A DNA stretch of 64,000 nt from an uncultured Umboniibacter sp. GTDB lineage: Bacteria; Pseudomonadota; Gammaproteobacteria; Pseudomonadales; DSM-25080. Both the position numbers and the translations under genes were made by a program. The notes below the pieces were generated by a model that ran no database searches, was not told the origin of the DNA, and worked only from the letters and a program-made list of their open reading frames with translations. Positions 47,396 to 55,852 of the stretch are shown one piece after another (position 1 is the first letter of the stretch; each line of letters starts with the position of its first letter). The stretch is from NCBI RefSeq assembly GCF_947497555.1, contig NZ_CANMGY010000001.1, positions 434,001 to 498,000 of the forward strand, in the 5' to 3' direction.

Positions 47396-48055
47396 ATGAT
47401 ACCCGACTGGGACCAGATCGACACCGTTTTGCTAGATATGGACGGTACCTTATTAGACCTTAGCTTTGATATGTACTTCTGGGGTCAGTTAATTCCGGAA
47501 ACCTATGCGAAGAAGCACGGCATCAGCTTTGACGATGCCTATCGTCATTTGGAGCCTATATTTATGGGCGAGCAGGGTAATCTTGCCTGGTACTGTTTAG
47601 ACTATTGGACTAAGGCACTGGATATGCCGGTGGCCGAGATGAAGAGAGCGGTTAAAGATCGTATTGGCGAGCGTCCCGGTACTCAAGCTTTCCTGGCTTG
47701 GCTGAAGGCACAGGGTAAAACTATCGTGATGGCCACTAACGCCCATCGCGAAACACTGGCCATTAAATTGGCGGAAGTTGATATTGAGCACTACTTTGAT
47801 GCGTTGGTAAGTTCGCACGATTTCGGCCACCCGAAGGAAGACCAGGAATTCTGGGACGCTATTATCCACCAGCAGGGCTTTGACAAAGCGCGCACGCTTT
47901 TTGTGGATGATTCCTTCTCGGTCCTAGCGTCAGCCGAACGATTCGGTATTGGCCATCTACTGTGCATCACTCAGCCATCTAGCCAGCATCCTGCTCGTGA
48001 AGTTAGCCAATGGCCTGCCGTCAATTATCTTGATGAGGCGCTCCCTCATGAGTAG
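47396..48055 (+). CDS. yrfG: HAD-family nucleotidase YrfG-like
   Basis: A 219-residue HAD hydrolase with motif I LLDMDGTLLDL, motif II VMATNAH, motif III lysine in GHPKED and motif IV FVDDSFSV. E. coli YrfG acts on GMP and IMP; substrate here inferred from position beside hslR. Its end overlaps hslR by 8 bases. Confidence 0.88.
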   Translation: MIPDWDQIDTVLLDMDGTLLDLSFDMYFWGQLIPETYAKKHGISFDDAYRHLEPIFMGEQGNLAWYCLDYWTKALDMPVAEMKRAVKDRIGERPGTQAFLAWLKAQGKTIVMATNAHRETLAIKLAEVDIEHYFDALVSSHDFGHPKEDQEFWDAIIHQQGFDKARTLFVDDSFSVLASAERFGIGHLLCITQPSSQHPAREVSQWPAVNYLDEALPHE

Positions 48056-48452
48056 TCCGCTCACTGCCGTCAGAGCTGATAAATGGCTGTGGTCCGTTCG
48101 CCTCTTCAAAACCCGATCGCTCGCAAAGGCGGCCATCGAAAGCGGCAAGGTATTGGTCGCTGGACAGCGGATTAAGCCCAGCAGGGACTTACATATTAAT
48201 GACGAGCTAAAGGTGACGCTAGGCTACGATGACAGGATCATCATTGTTCGTGGCCTCATCGAAAAGCGCGTTGGGGCGCCAATTGCGCTTGATCAATATG
48301 AGGAAACAGAAGCTAGTATCAAAGCTAGGGAGAAGGCGGCGGAACTTCGTAAAGCCCATCGCGGTGCCGACATTTTGAGCGAGCATCGCCCAACGAAGAA
48401 GCAGCGCCGACAAATTCACCGTTTTAAACGAATTGATACCGCCGAAGGTTGA
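48048..48452 (+). CDS. hslR: Heat shock protein 15 (ribosome-recycling S4-domain protein)
   Basis: A 134-residue RNA-binding protein that binds free 50S subunits carrying a nascent chain. The start is the ATG giving MSSPLTAVRADKWLWSVRLFKTRS, the conserved N-terminus with the S4 domain (ADKWLW, KAAIESGKVLVAGQ RIKPS); the longer frame from 47949 is read out of yrfG. Basic C-terminal tail (PTKKQRRQIHRFKR). Followed 57 bp later by hslO. Confidence 0.94.
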   Translation: MSSPLTAVRADKWLWSVRLFKTRSLAKAAIESGKVLVAGQRIKPSRDLHINDELKVTLGYDDRIIIVRGLIEKRVGAPIALDQYEETEASIKAREKAAELRKAHRGADILSEHRPTKKQRRQIHRFKRIDTAEG

Positions 48453-48509
48453 GATTTTTAAGATCAACCCCATTTAAGGGCTAACCCCCAAGACTAGGTA
48501 ACACAGATT

Positions 48510-49394
48510 ATGAGCACCCAAGACCAGATTCAACGCTTTTTGTTTGATGAGGCGGACATTCGCGGCCAATTTGTGCAGATTGACGATGCACTGAACGCGG
48601 CACTGAAGAGTCACAGCTACCCTGAGCCCATCAAGGCGCTATTAGCGGAATTTCTGTGCGCCACCGCTATTCTATCTACCACGTTGAAGTTCGAGGGGGT
48701 GGTCACGCTTCAGGTTCGATCAACCGGACCACTTAAGACGATTATGGCGGAGTGTAGCAACCATACCGACCTCCGTTGTATCGCTCAGTACGACGAAGCT
48801 GCGGACCCTGCTGTGTTTGAACAGCCACTTAGCCAGCTACTAGGTGATAGCGCTTTAACCATTACGATTGATCCAACTGTAGGTAATCGCTATCAGGGAA
48901 TTGTTGCCTTTGAGAAGGAAGATCTGGCTGGCGCACTGGCAGATTACTTTGAGCAGTCAGAACAACTACGTACGAAATACTGGATGCATTATGGCAATAA
49001 TCGAGCCGCCGCGTTAATGCTGCAGATCCTTCCTGGTGAAAATGTACTACCAAAAGATGACAACGATACCTTTTTTGACCAATTGAGCGCTTTCGGTGAT
49101 ACGGTGACGAAGGACGAAGCCACTCAGTTGGAAGCGCCTGAATTATTACACCGATTATTCCACGAAGAGGCGGTTAGTATCTTCGACCCTCGAGAGGTTC
49201 GCTTTAAGTGTAGCTGCTCCTTTGAAAAGATGGCTCGAGCACTTAGCTCTGTCCCTAGAGCCGAGATAGCGCAGGCGATTGATGAAGAGGGTGGGGCAAT
49301 TGACGTAGACTGCCAGTTCTGCCGGGAGCGCTATAAATTTGATCGAAGCAGCCTAAATTTCGTATACGAAATGATTGAAAAACCGCTCCACTAA
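48510..49394 (+). CDS. hslO: Redox-activated chaperone Hsp33
   Basis: Holdase chaperone switched on by oxidation. 294 residues; the C-terminal zinc switch uses Cys234 and Cys236 (CSC) and Cys268 and Cys271 (CQFC), all present. The core includes ATAILSTTLKFEG and the YWMHYGNNRAAALMLQ stretch, where many relatives have S-E-Q-x-P. Ends in a strong terminator. Confidence 0.96.
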   Translation: MSTQDQIQRFLFDEADIRGQFVQIDDALNAALKSHSYPEPIKALLAEFLCATAILSTTLKFEGVVTLQVRSTGPLKTIMAECSNHTDLRCIAQYDEAADPAVFEQPLSQLLGDSALTITIDPTVGNRYQGIVAFEKEDLAGALADYFEQSEQLRTKYWMHYGNNRAAALMLQILPGENVLPKDDNDTFFDQLSAFGDTVTKDEATQLEAPELLHRLFHEEAVSIFDPREVRFKCSCSFEKMARALSSVPRAEIAQAIDEEGGAIDVDCQFCRERYKFDRSSLNFVYEMIEKPLH

Positions 49395-49406
49395 CTACCA
49401 ACGAAT

Positions 49407-49428
49407 GGGCCTCGAACGAGGCCTTTTT
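49407..49428 (+). terminator. Intrinsic terminator after hslO
   Basis: Arms GGCCTC (49408-49413) and GAGGCC (49418-49423) with loop GAAC, followed by five T, 13 bases after the stop. Confidence 0.88.
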
Positions 49429-49683
49429 AAGCTCTAGAAACCGCACTAAAAACACCTCTGAAAGCCCCATAAAGCCTGTAGTTTTACTACAAAATTGCCT
49501 AAAAAAAATACTGTTTCGGACGCACTATTTAGCTACACTATTGGCTGTGAAAGAAACTATTTTCATTCGTAGATAAGTACGTTTTTCGTACTCGATTTTT
49601 CGTATAGGAAGCAGCATTTTTCACTGGCAGTATCGCTGTCTCACACTCCACACGTTTTTCGCCTCGAGCGACTAGGAATTTAC
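49429..49683 (+). promoter_or_regulatory. pckA leader with repeated CG(T/A)TTTTCG-type motif
   Basis: A 255-base AT-rich leader. It has a small hairpin GTAGT/ACTAC (about 49488-49500), an A8 run near 49501, a possible -10 TACACT at 49533-49538 without a clear -35, and three copies of a C-G-(A)-T5-C-G motif at 49580-49588, 49593-49602 and 49653-49661. The first copy lies in a hairpin GTACG-T5-CGTAC. A ribosome site (TAGGAAT) precedes the ATG. The function of the repeats is unknown. Confidence 0.4.
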
Positions 49684-51243
49684 ATGACACAAATGATTGA
49701 TACCCAAAAGGCTCACATCGATCTTACTTCGGCCCAATTCATTCAGCACGCTGTTCGTCGTGGTGAGGGTGAGCTCGCAGCTACTGGCGCACTATCGGTA
49801 ATTACAGGCAAACGCACAGGTCGTTCACCTGCCGATCGTTTTATCGTCGAAGAGCCCTCTACTAAGAGTGCAATCAACTGGGGTCCGGTCAACCGTCCGT
49901 TTCCACAGGACAAGTTCAACGCGCTTTGGCAGCGAGTTGAAGATTACCTAGTAGAGAAGGACGAATTCTTCGTCTCTAGCCTTCACATTGGCGAACACGC
50001 TGAGCATTATCTACCTGCGAAGGTCATCACTGAAACTGCATGGCAGGGCCTGTTTGGCTTGAACATGTTCATTCGTGCAGAGGAATTCAACCCAATCAAT
50101 AAGGAAGAGTGGCAGATTCTTAACGTTGCCTCCTTCGAGTGTGATCCAGAGCGCGATGGCGTTAACTCGGACGGCACTGTCATCATCAACTTCGCACAGC
50201 GTAAAGTACTGCTTGCTGGCATGCGTTACGCCGGCGAAATGAAGAAGGCCATGTTCTCGGTACAGAACTTCCTGCTACCTGAAAAAGACGTGATGCCAAT
50301 GCACTGTGCCGCTAACGTGGGCGAAGAGGGCGACGTGTGCTTGTTCTTCGGCCTATCTGGTACCGGTAAAACCACGCTTTCAGCTGATCCAGAGCGTTAC
50401 CTCATTGGTGACGATGAGCACGGTTGGGGCAAGGGTTCTGTCTTCAACATCGAAGGTGGTTGTTATGCGAAGACCATTAACCTGTCGCAGAAGAACGAGC
50501 CAGTTATCTGGGACGCTATCCGCTTTGGCGCCATCATTGAGAACGTAAAACTTGATGACGCGGGAATCGCTGATTACGACGACACGTCACTCACTGAGAA
50601 TGGTCGTTGTTCGTACCCACGTAGCCACGTAGAAATGCGCGCGCCTACCAACAACGGTGGCGAACCAAAAGCTGTGATCTTCCTAACCTGCGATGTGTCG
50701 GGCGTTCTTCCGCCGGTATCAATACTGAGCAAAGAAGCGGCGGCCTATCATTTCCTAAGCGGTTACACAGCTCGCGTTGGCTCTACTGAGCTAGGTGCTG
50801 CTGCCGGTATTAACCCAGCGTTCTCTACCTGCTTCGGCGCACCATTCATGCCACGCCCAGCAGGTGACTATGCTGAATTGCTCATGAAGCGCATTGAAGA
50901 CTTCGACTCTCGTGTCTACCTCGTTAACACCGGTTGGACCGGTGGTTCGGGTGCTCCAGGCGGCGAAGGCAAGCGCTTCCCAATTCCAGTCACCCGTGCG
51001 GTGATTGCAGCTATCCAAAGCGGTGCGCTTGAGAATGTAGCAACAACTCAAATCGACTCGCTAAACCTCACTATCCCGAACGAAGTGCCCGGTGTTGATG
51101 AGGTTTACCTAAACCCACGTAACACTTGGAGCGATCAAGCAGCCTATGACGAGCAGGCTAACAAGCTAGCTAAGCTGTTTGTTGAGAACTTTAAGCAGTT
51201 CGACGTGAAGGACGAAATCATCGCGGCTGGTCCGAAGGGTTAG
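49684..51243 (+). CDS. pckA: Phosphoenolpyruvate carboxykinase (ATP)
   Basis: Gluconeogenic enzyme converting oxaloacetate and ATP to phosphoenolpyruvate. 519 residues with [22 protein letters not shown], the kinase loop [14 protein letters not shown] (near residue 226) and [16 protein letters not shown] type, as in E. coli. Last of the nudE/yrfG-hslR-hslO-pckA block; own leader and terminator. Confidence 0.97.
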   Translation: MTQMIDTQKAHIDLTSAQFIQHAVRRGEGELAATGALSVITGKRTGRSPADRFIVEEPSTKSAINWGPVNRPFPQDKFNALWQRVEDYLVEKDEFFVSSLHIGEHAEHYLPAKVITETAWQGLFGLNMFIRAEEFNPINKEEWQILNVASFECDPERDGVNSDGTVIINFAQRKVLLAGMRYAGEMKKAMFSVQNFLLPEKDVMPMHCAANVGEEGDVCLFFGLSGTGKTTLSADPERYLIGDDEHGWGKGSVFNIEGGCYAKTINLSQKNEPVIWDAIRFGAIIENVKLDDAGIADYDDTSLTENGRCSYPRSHVEMRAPTNNGGEPKAVIFLTCDVSGVLPPVSILSKEAAAYHFLSGYTARVGSTELGAAAGINPAFSTCFGAPFMPRPAGDYAELLMKRIEDFDSRVYLVNTGWTGGSGAPGGEGKRFPIPVTRAVIAAIQSGALENVATTQIDSLNLTIPNEVPGVDEVYLNPRNTWSDQAAYDEQANKLAKLFVENFKQFDVKDEIIAAGPKG

Positions 51244-51296
51244 ACTATCCAGATAGTCTGATCTGATGAAAAGAGCGCTTAGGCGCTCTTTTTTTC
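51242..51296 (+). terminator. Tandem hairpins and intrinsic terminator after pckA
   Basis: A first hairpin AGACTAT/ATAGTCT begins inside the stop codon region (51242-51259). The main terminator has arms AAAAGAGCGC (51269-51278) and GCGCTCTTTT (51283-51292), loop TTAG, and a run of T to 51295. Confidence 0.93.
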
Positions 51297-51339
51297 GTCT
51301 GAAGAAAATCATCCTCAAACGCTATTTTTAGTCAAATAT

Positions 51340-51373
51340 AAAAAAACCCCAGCCACTTTCGTAGTCTGGGGTT
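51340..51373 (-). terminator. Intrinsic terminator after the RND pump gene
   Basis: Read on the minus strand: arms AACCCCAG (51373-51366) and CTGGGGTT (51352-51345) with a 13-base loop, then a T-run matching the plus-strand A-run at 51340-51346. It lies 54 bases past the pump stop. Confidence 0.88.
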
Positions 51374-51426
51374 AATGGATTCTTTAATACGGTGAAATCA
51401 TCTTAGAGCTCACGATCATAGTTTAG

Positions 51427-54400
51427 CTATCGCTTTACCTTAGCCTCATCATATTCTTCACTATTCAACCACGCGCCAGCTTTGGCCTTCGCCTGTTTAG
51501 TTCTCGCCAGCACAATGTAGAGGCTTGGCGTTAACAGCAGGGTTACGACCGTAGCGCTCAATACGCCAAACGCTAAGGAGACCACCATTGGTTTCAGGAA
51601 CTGGGCCTGAGGCGAGTGCTCGAACAGTAGAATAGGTGCGAGTCCAACAAAGGTAGTGATGGAAGTCAGTACAATAGGGCGGAAACGATCAACCCCGGCC
51701 TGCATGACGCTTTCATATAACTCTCCACCTTGGCGATAGAGCTGGTTAATCCTATCCACCAATACCAAGTTATCGTTTACCACAATACCGGCCACCGCAA
51801 GAATACCGAGCGCGGAGAACATGGTCATATTAATGCCAAATACAATATGACCAATCAGCGCGCCAACAAAGCCAAAGGGTATGGCCGAAGCAATCAAGAT
51901 AGGCTGGCTATAGCTCTTAAAGGCAATGGCCATCAACATTAAGTTGATTAGGATTGCCATGGTAATCAAGCTAATGAAGCTGCTCAAAAATTCCTGTTGC
52001 TCGCGCATATTACCTGAGCGATCGATAGAAGCCGCTGGGTTTGATGCCTGCCACTGAGGCGCGTAATTATCCAGGATATCCTGAACAATAATATTTGGAT
52101 CGCTAGTGCCTTCTAATACCTTTGCCGTCACCGTTGCCGCTCGGCGACGATCGATGCGCTGAATCATGTTGTAGCCCGGCACAATCACGGCCTCTGCCAC
52201 GGAACTGAACGGCACTTCGGCACCCGACGGGGTACGGACAAACATGGTATCAAGGGTATCAATGGTGCGGCGCGCCTCCTCTGGGTAGCGAATCATTACC
52301 CGAACGTCTTCATTGCCACGCGGAATACGCTGTGCTTCTTCACCATAAAAGCTTTGACGTACCTGTCGCGCCACAGTGCGCAGTGTTAACCCTAGATTCT
52401 CTGCCTGCGGCTTAAGGCGAATTTCGATCTCATCGCGCGAGGCTTCCATTGAATCTTCGATATCCATAACACCTGGATAAGTCGCCAACTGGTTGCGGAC
52501 ATTGCGCAACATATTATCGAACTGAACCGGATCAGTACCTGAGATATTTACACTCACGTCAGGGTTATCACCGCCAAAGGAACAGTCGAGCCTAAATTCT
52601 TTTACCGGTGGCATATCAGTAATGCTTCGGCGCCACTCATCGGCCAAAGCACAGGTATCTACACTGTAGGTCGGGTCATCAATTTCAATAATCACCACGG
52701 AATTGTTCCGCCACGACCAACGCATTGTTCTACCTAAGACGTTGTCACCATTTTCGTTCAGAACCACGTCGGTGAGCTCCATCCTATCTAAGCCGGCACG
52801 GATACTGTCGGACACCTCACGAGTTTGCGAGAACGGCGCACCTGATTCAAGCGTCGCTCGCGCAACCAAGGCGTCCGAATTAATTTCGGGAAAGAACGAG
52901 GTGCGAACATAACCAAGTCCATATATCAAGGTCAGTACCACGAAGGTGATCAGGAAGGTCGGAATCGTTACCCGTTTAGCATTAATGCTCTTCTTGAGCA
53001 GTGGGAGGTAGACCTTGTTGGCAAAGGTCATCAAACTCTCAGCTGCCGCATTACGCCATCTGCCGACAAAGGTTCTTGGCGGCTTCTCAGGGCCAATATG
53101 CGCCAAGTGAGCAGGGAGAATAAGCAGCGACTCAATGAGCGAGAAGGTCAGGGTGATGATAACTACCATCGCAATAGGGCGCTGGAATGCCGCACTATTA
53201 CCCGGCAAGAACAACATCGCAGCGAAGAATACCATGGTCGACAATACCGCAAAGATAACGGGCCCCGCGACCCGAGATGCACCAGCAATCGCTCCTGCCG
53301 TACCCTTCATCCCATTTTTCTGCTCGGTATAAATGGACTCGCCGCTGATAATGGCATCATCAACCACAATACCTAAGATCATCAGGTAGGCGAACATCGA
53401 GACCATATTCAATGTCGTATCGGTAATTGGCATGAACCAGATAGCCCCCATGAAGGAGACCCCGATACCTGCCGCTACCCAGAATGCCAAAATAGGGCGC
53501 AGGAACAACATCAGAATGATAAAGACCAGAATTAGGCCTTGAAACGCGTTGCTCAATAGTAAGTTCATTCGGCCTTCAAAAGCCTCTGAGCGATCGCGCC
53601 AGGTCATAATAGTCAGACCGCTTGGCAGTGTTTGCTGTGCTTGCGCAACATACTCTTTTACCGCAGCCGTAACCTCCGGCAAATCTGGGTCCGAGCCAGT
53701 GGCTACTTCAACTGAAGCGCCACGAACACCATCAACATCTGCATAGAGATCAAACTCTTCAAAACCATCGCTAACCACCGCAATATCGCGAACACGAACC
53801 ACGGTGCCATCGGGAAGCGCCCGAACGACCAACTCTTCAAAGTCAATTGCATTGTAGGCCTGGCCGCGTGTTTGTACTTGGATATCACCGCTAGCCGAAC
53901 GGATTGTTCCGGCCGGCAGATTAAGCGATGAATTACGCACCGCACTCACAACATCGTCAAAGCTCAAACCGAAGCGTCGCAACTGCGCATCGGAAATCTC
54001 GATGCTCATCTCGTTGGCACGAATAGCCTCAAGGTTGACCTGGCTTACGCCCGGTAATAGCGATAAATCATCGCGTACGCGCTCCGAATAAAGCTTCAGT
54101 GTCTGCTCGGGGACGTCACCGACCACCAGCACGTCAATCACTTCGATACTGAACACCATCTCGCGAACAAGTGGTCGCTCAGCTTCTACTGGGAGGGTAA
54201 TTACACTGTCGACGGCACCTTTCACATCGGCGAGCAAGCGTTGGATGTCATAGCCTGCAATGCCTTCAATTTGAACTCGACTGCGAGACTGTTGCGAGAA
54301 TGATTGAATTTCCTTCACTCCCTCAACATTGCTCACCGCATCTTCCAGCCTGCGAGTCACCAGCTCTTCCACTTCAACTGGGCCTGCACCCGGATAGGAG

Positions 54401-54549
54401 GTCTCCACCACTACAATGTTGAGCGGGATGGATGGAAAAACTTCCTTTCCGAGCTTACCAACGGAAAACAGCCCGCCGACAATGATTAGAATCATCAGTA
54501 GGTTGGCGGCTACGCTATTCTCGGCAAACCAGCGAATAATTGGGCGCAT
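51427..54549 (-). CDS. RND efflux pump, inner-membrane subunit
   Basis: A 1040-residue AcrB/MexB superfamily transporter that drives export by proton influx. The first membrane helix (SVAANLLMILIIVGGLFSVGKL), two large periplasmic loops, and the proton-relay pair Asp397/Asp398 in GIVVDDAI are visible; the second half repeats the layout (AGIVVNDNLVLVDRI). The NP-type AcrB start is replaced by a short MRPIIRWFAENSVA, as in pumps of the MexK/VmeK-like group. Substrate unknown. It lies 3 bp after its adaptor; no outer-membrane channel gene is nearby, so a TolC-type protein from elsewhere must be used. Confidence 0.93.
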   Translation of the reverse strand: MRPIIRWFAENSVAANLLMILIIVGGLFSVGKLGKEVFPSIPLNIVVVETSYPGAGPVEVEELVTRRLEDAVSNVEGVKEIQSFSQQSRSRVQIEGIAGYDIQRLLADVKGAVDSVITLPVEAERPLVREMVFSIEVIDVLVVGDVPEQTLKLYSERVRDDLSLLPGVSQVNLEAIRANEMSIEISDAQLRRFGLSFDDVVSAVRNSSLNLPAGTIRSASGDIQVQTRGQAYNAIDFEELVVRALPDGTVVRVRDIAVVSDGFEEFDLYADVDGVRGASVEVATGSDPDLPEVTAAVKEYVAQAQQTLPSGLTIMTWRDRSEAFEGRMNLLLSNAFQGLILVFIILMLFLRPILAFWVAAGIGVSFMGAIWFMPITDTTLNMVSMFAYLMILGIVVDDAIISGESIYTEQKNGMKGTAGAIAGASRVAGPVIFAVLSTMVFFAAMLFLPGNSAAFQRPIAMVVIITLTFSLIESLLILPAHLAHIGPEKPPRTFVGRWRNAAAESLMTFANKVYLPLLKKSINAKRVTIPTFLITFVVLTLIYGLGYVRTSFFPEINSDALVARATLESGAPFSQTREVSDSIRAGLDRMELTDVVLNENGDNVLGRTMRWSWRNNSVVIIEIDDPTYSVDTCALADEWRRSITDMPPVKEFRLDCSFGGDNPDVSVNISGTDPVQFDNMLRNVRNQLATYPGVMDIEDSMEASRDEIEIRLKPQAENLGLTLRTVARQVRQSFYGEEAQRIPRGNEDVRVMIRYPEEARRTIDTLDTMFVRTPSGAEVPFSSVAEAVIVPGYNMIQRIDRRRAATVTAKVLEGTSDPNIIVQDILDNYAPQWQASNPAASIDRSGNMREQQEFLSSFISLITMAILINLMLMAIAFKSYSQPILIASAIPFGFVGALIGHIVFGINMTMFSALGILAVAGIVVNDNLVLVDRINQLYRQGGELYESVMQAGVDRFRPIVLTSITTFVGLAPILLFEHSPQAQFLKPMVVSLAFGVLSATVVTLLLTPSLYIVLARTKQAKAKAGAWLNSEEYDEAKVKR

Positions 54550-54552
54550 AGT

Positions 54553-55701
54553 TTAGAGTCCTTCTCTAGCTGCAATGTCCATTCCTGGAACCGCGTAGGG
54601 CATCTGCGCGGTCACCACCTGCTCACCTTCGTTCAACTGGGCAATTACTAGCGCGCCATCACTATTTGACTGCAGTAGCTGAGCCTCAACAAATTCGAGT
54701 TTGCCGTCGCGAATAACGTAAATGACGTTACCCGGCTTCAGCGCTTCACGTGGCAACAGCACCGCGTCGTCAATGACTGCGCCTTCGATATGCGTTTCAA
54801 CAAATAACCCGACTGGGAGTGGCGTTTGACCTTCGTCGGCTACCGAGTAAGGATCTTCAACTTCTACTACCGCGAAAACTGTTTGCGAAGCGACATTAAT
54901 AGACGCCTCGATGCGACGAATCTGACCCGTCCAGCTGTGCTCAACACCACCAAACACCCCTCTAACTTCAACCTCTATCGCTGCACCACGGTCGCCAATC
55001 ATAGGCAGGTTAACGAGACGCACCTGACGATCTGTTAGCGGTACACGAACCTCAACGGACTCAGTGGAGTAGATGTGAGCAACTGGCTGACTAGCACTGA
55101 TGAACTGCCCTACCGCAACCTTTTTCTCTGCAATCACGGCGTTGAACGGAACAATAATCGTTGTACGTTCTAAATCAAGTTCAGCCTGTTCAACTTCTCC
55201 CTGCGCTGCGCGCAGTGCGGCTTCCGCCGCTTCTAATTGGGGCTTACGAAGGGCCAGTGCGTTGGCGTCATCATTGCCTAGATCGCGCCACTCACGTTGA
55301 GCTTGAAGAGCCTGGCCGCGCTCCTGAGCAACGGCACGCTGCGCTTCGGAGAGTCTGGACTGCGCCCGAAGGAGCGCCAGTTCGTAGTCACTCTTCTCAA
55401 TTTGGATCATCATATCGCCGGCGCTGAAGAAGCCACCCGCATCGAAGTGATCTGAGACGTCGATGATTTGTCCCGAAACTCGCGAGATAACATCAATCTT
55501 TTTAGACGGCTGCACGGTACCCTGCGCAATCACCGATGCCGCTCTAGGCTCGGTACTAACGGTTACAACATCTACCAGAGGAACCGGCGCCGCAACATCG
55601 TCTCGCTGCTCAGGGACTGGTTTCCCCTTTACCAACGCGAAAATTAGGATCGGTGTCACAAGGACAAGAAGGATTAAAAGAATAATCGATTTGGGTTTCA
55701 T
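54553..55701 (-). CDS. RND efflux adaptor (membrane fusion protein)
   Basis: A 382-residue periplasmic adaptor. One N-terminal membrane anchor (SIILLILLVLVTPILIFALV, no lipobox cysteine), a lipoyl/barrel-sandwich part (AQGTVQPSKKIDVISRVSGQI), a helical hairpin rich in Ala, Gln and Glu (about residues 110-175) and beta-barrel parts follow. It would join the inner pump to an outer-membrane channel. First gene of the two-gene unit; divergent from tex. Confidence 0.92.
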   Translation of the reverse strand: MKPKSIILLILLVLVTPILIFALVKGKPVPEQRDDVAAPVPLVDVVTVSTEPRAASVIAQGTVQPSKKIDVISRVSGQIIDVSDHFDAGGFFSAGDMMIQIEKSDYELALLRAQSRLSEAQRAVAQERGQALQAQREWRDLGNDDANALALRKPQLEAAEAALRAAQGEVEQAELDLERTTIIVPFNAVIAEKKVAVGQFISASQPVAHIYSTESVEVRVPLTDRQVRLVNLPMIGDRGAAIEVEVRGVFGGVEHSWTGQIRRIEASINVASQTVFAVVEVEDPYSVADEGQTPLPVGLFVETHIEGAVIDDAVLLPREALKPGNVIYVIRDGKLEFVEAQLLQSNSDGALVIAQLNEGEQVVTAQMPYAVPGMDIAAREGL

Positions 55702-55832
55702 TCAGCAGGCTCTTTAAGGTAATTTAGCAGCAACCTAATAACGGTTTGGTCACAATCGCTGGGATATTAACTCATGCGATGGTAATCGCTATCCGTCATT
55801 ACCGAAACACTAAGAAGACGACTAATTTATTC

Positions 55833-55844
55833 TCTGCCGGCAGA
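55833..55844. repeat. 12-bp perfect palindrome just before tex
   Basis: TCTGCCGGCAGA is fully self-complementary and ends 8 bases before the tex ATG, where a ribosome site would be expected; none is visible. It could be a protein-binding site or a short hairpin at the start of the message. Confidence 0.4.
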
Positions 55845-55852
55845 TTTTAAGC

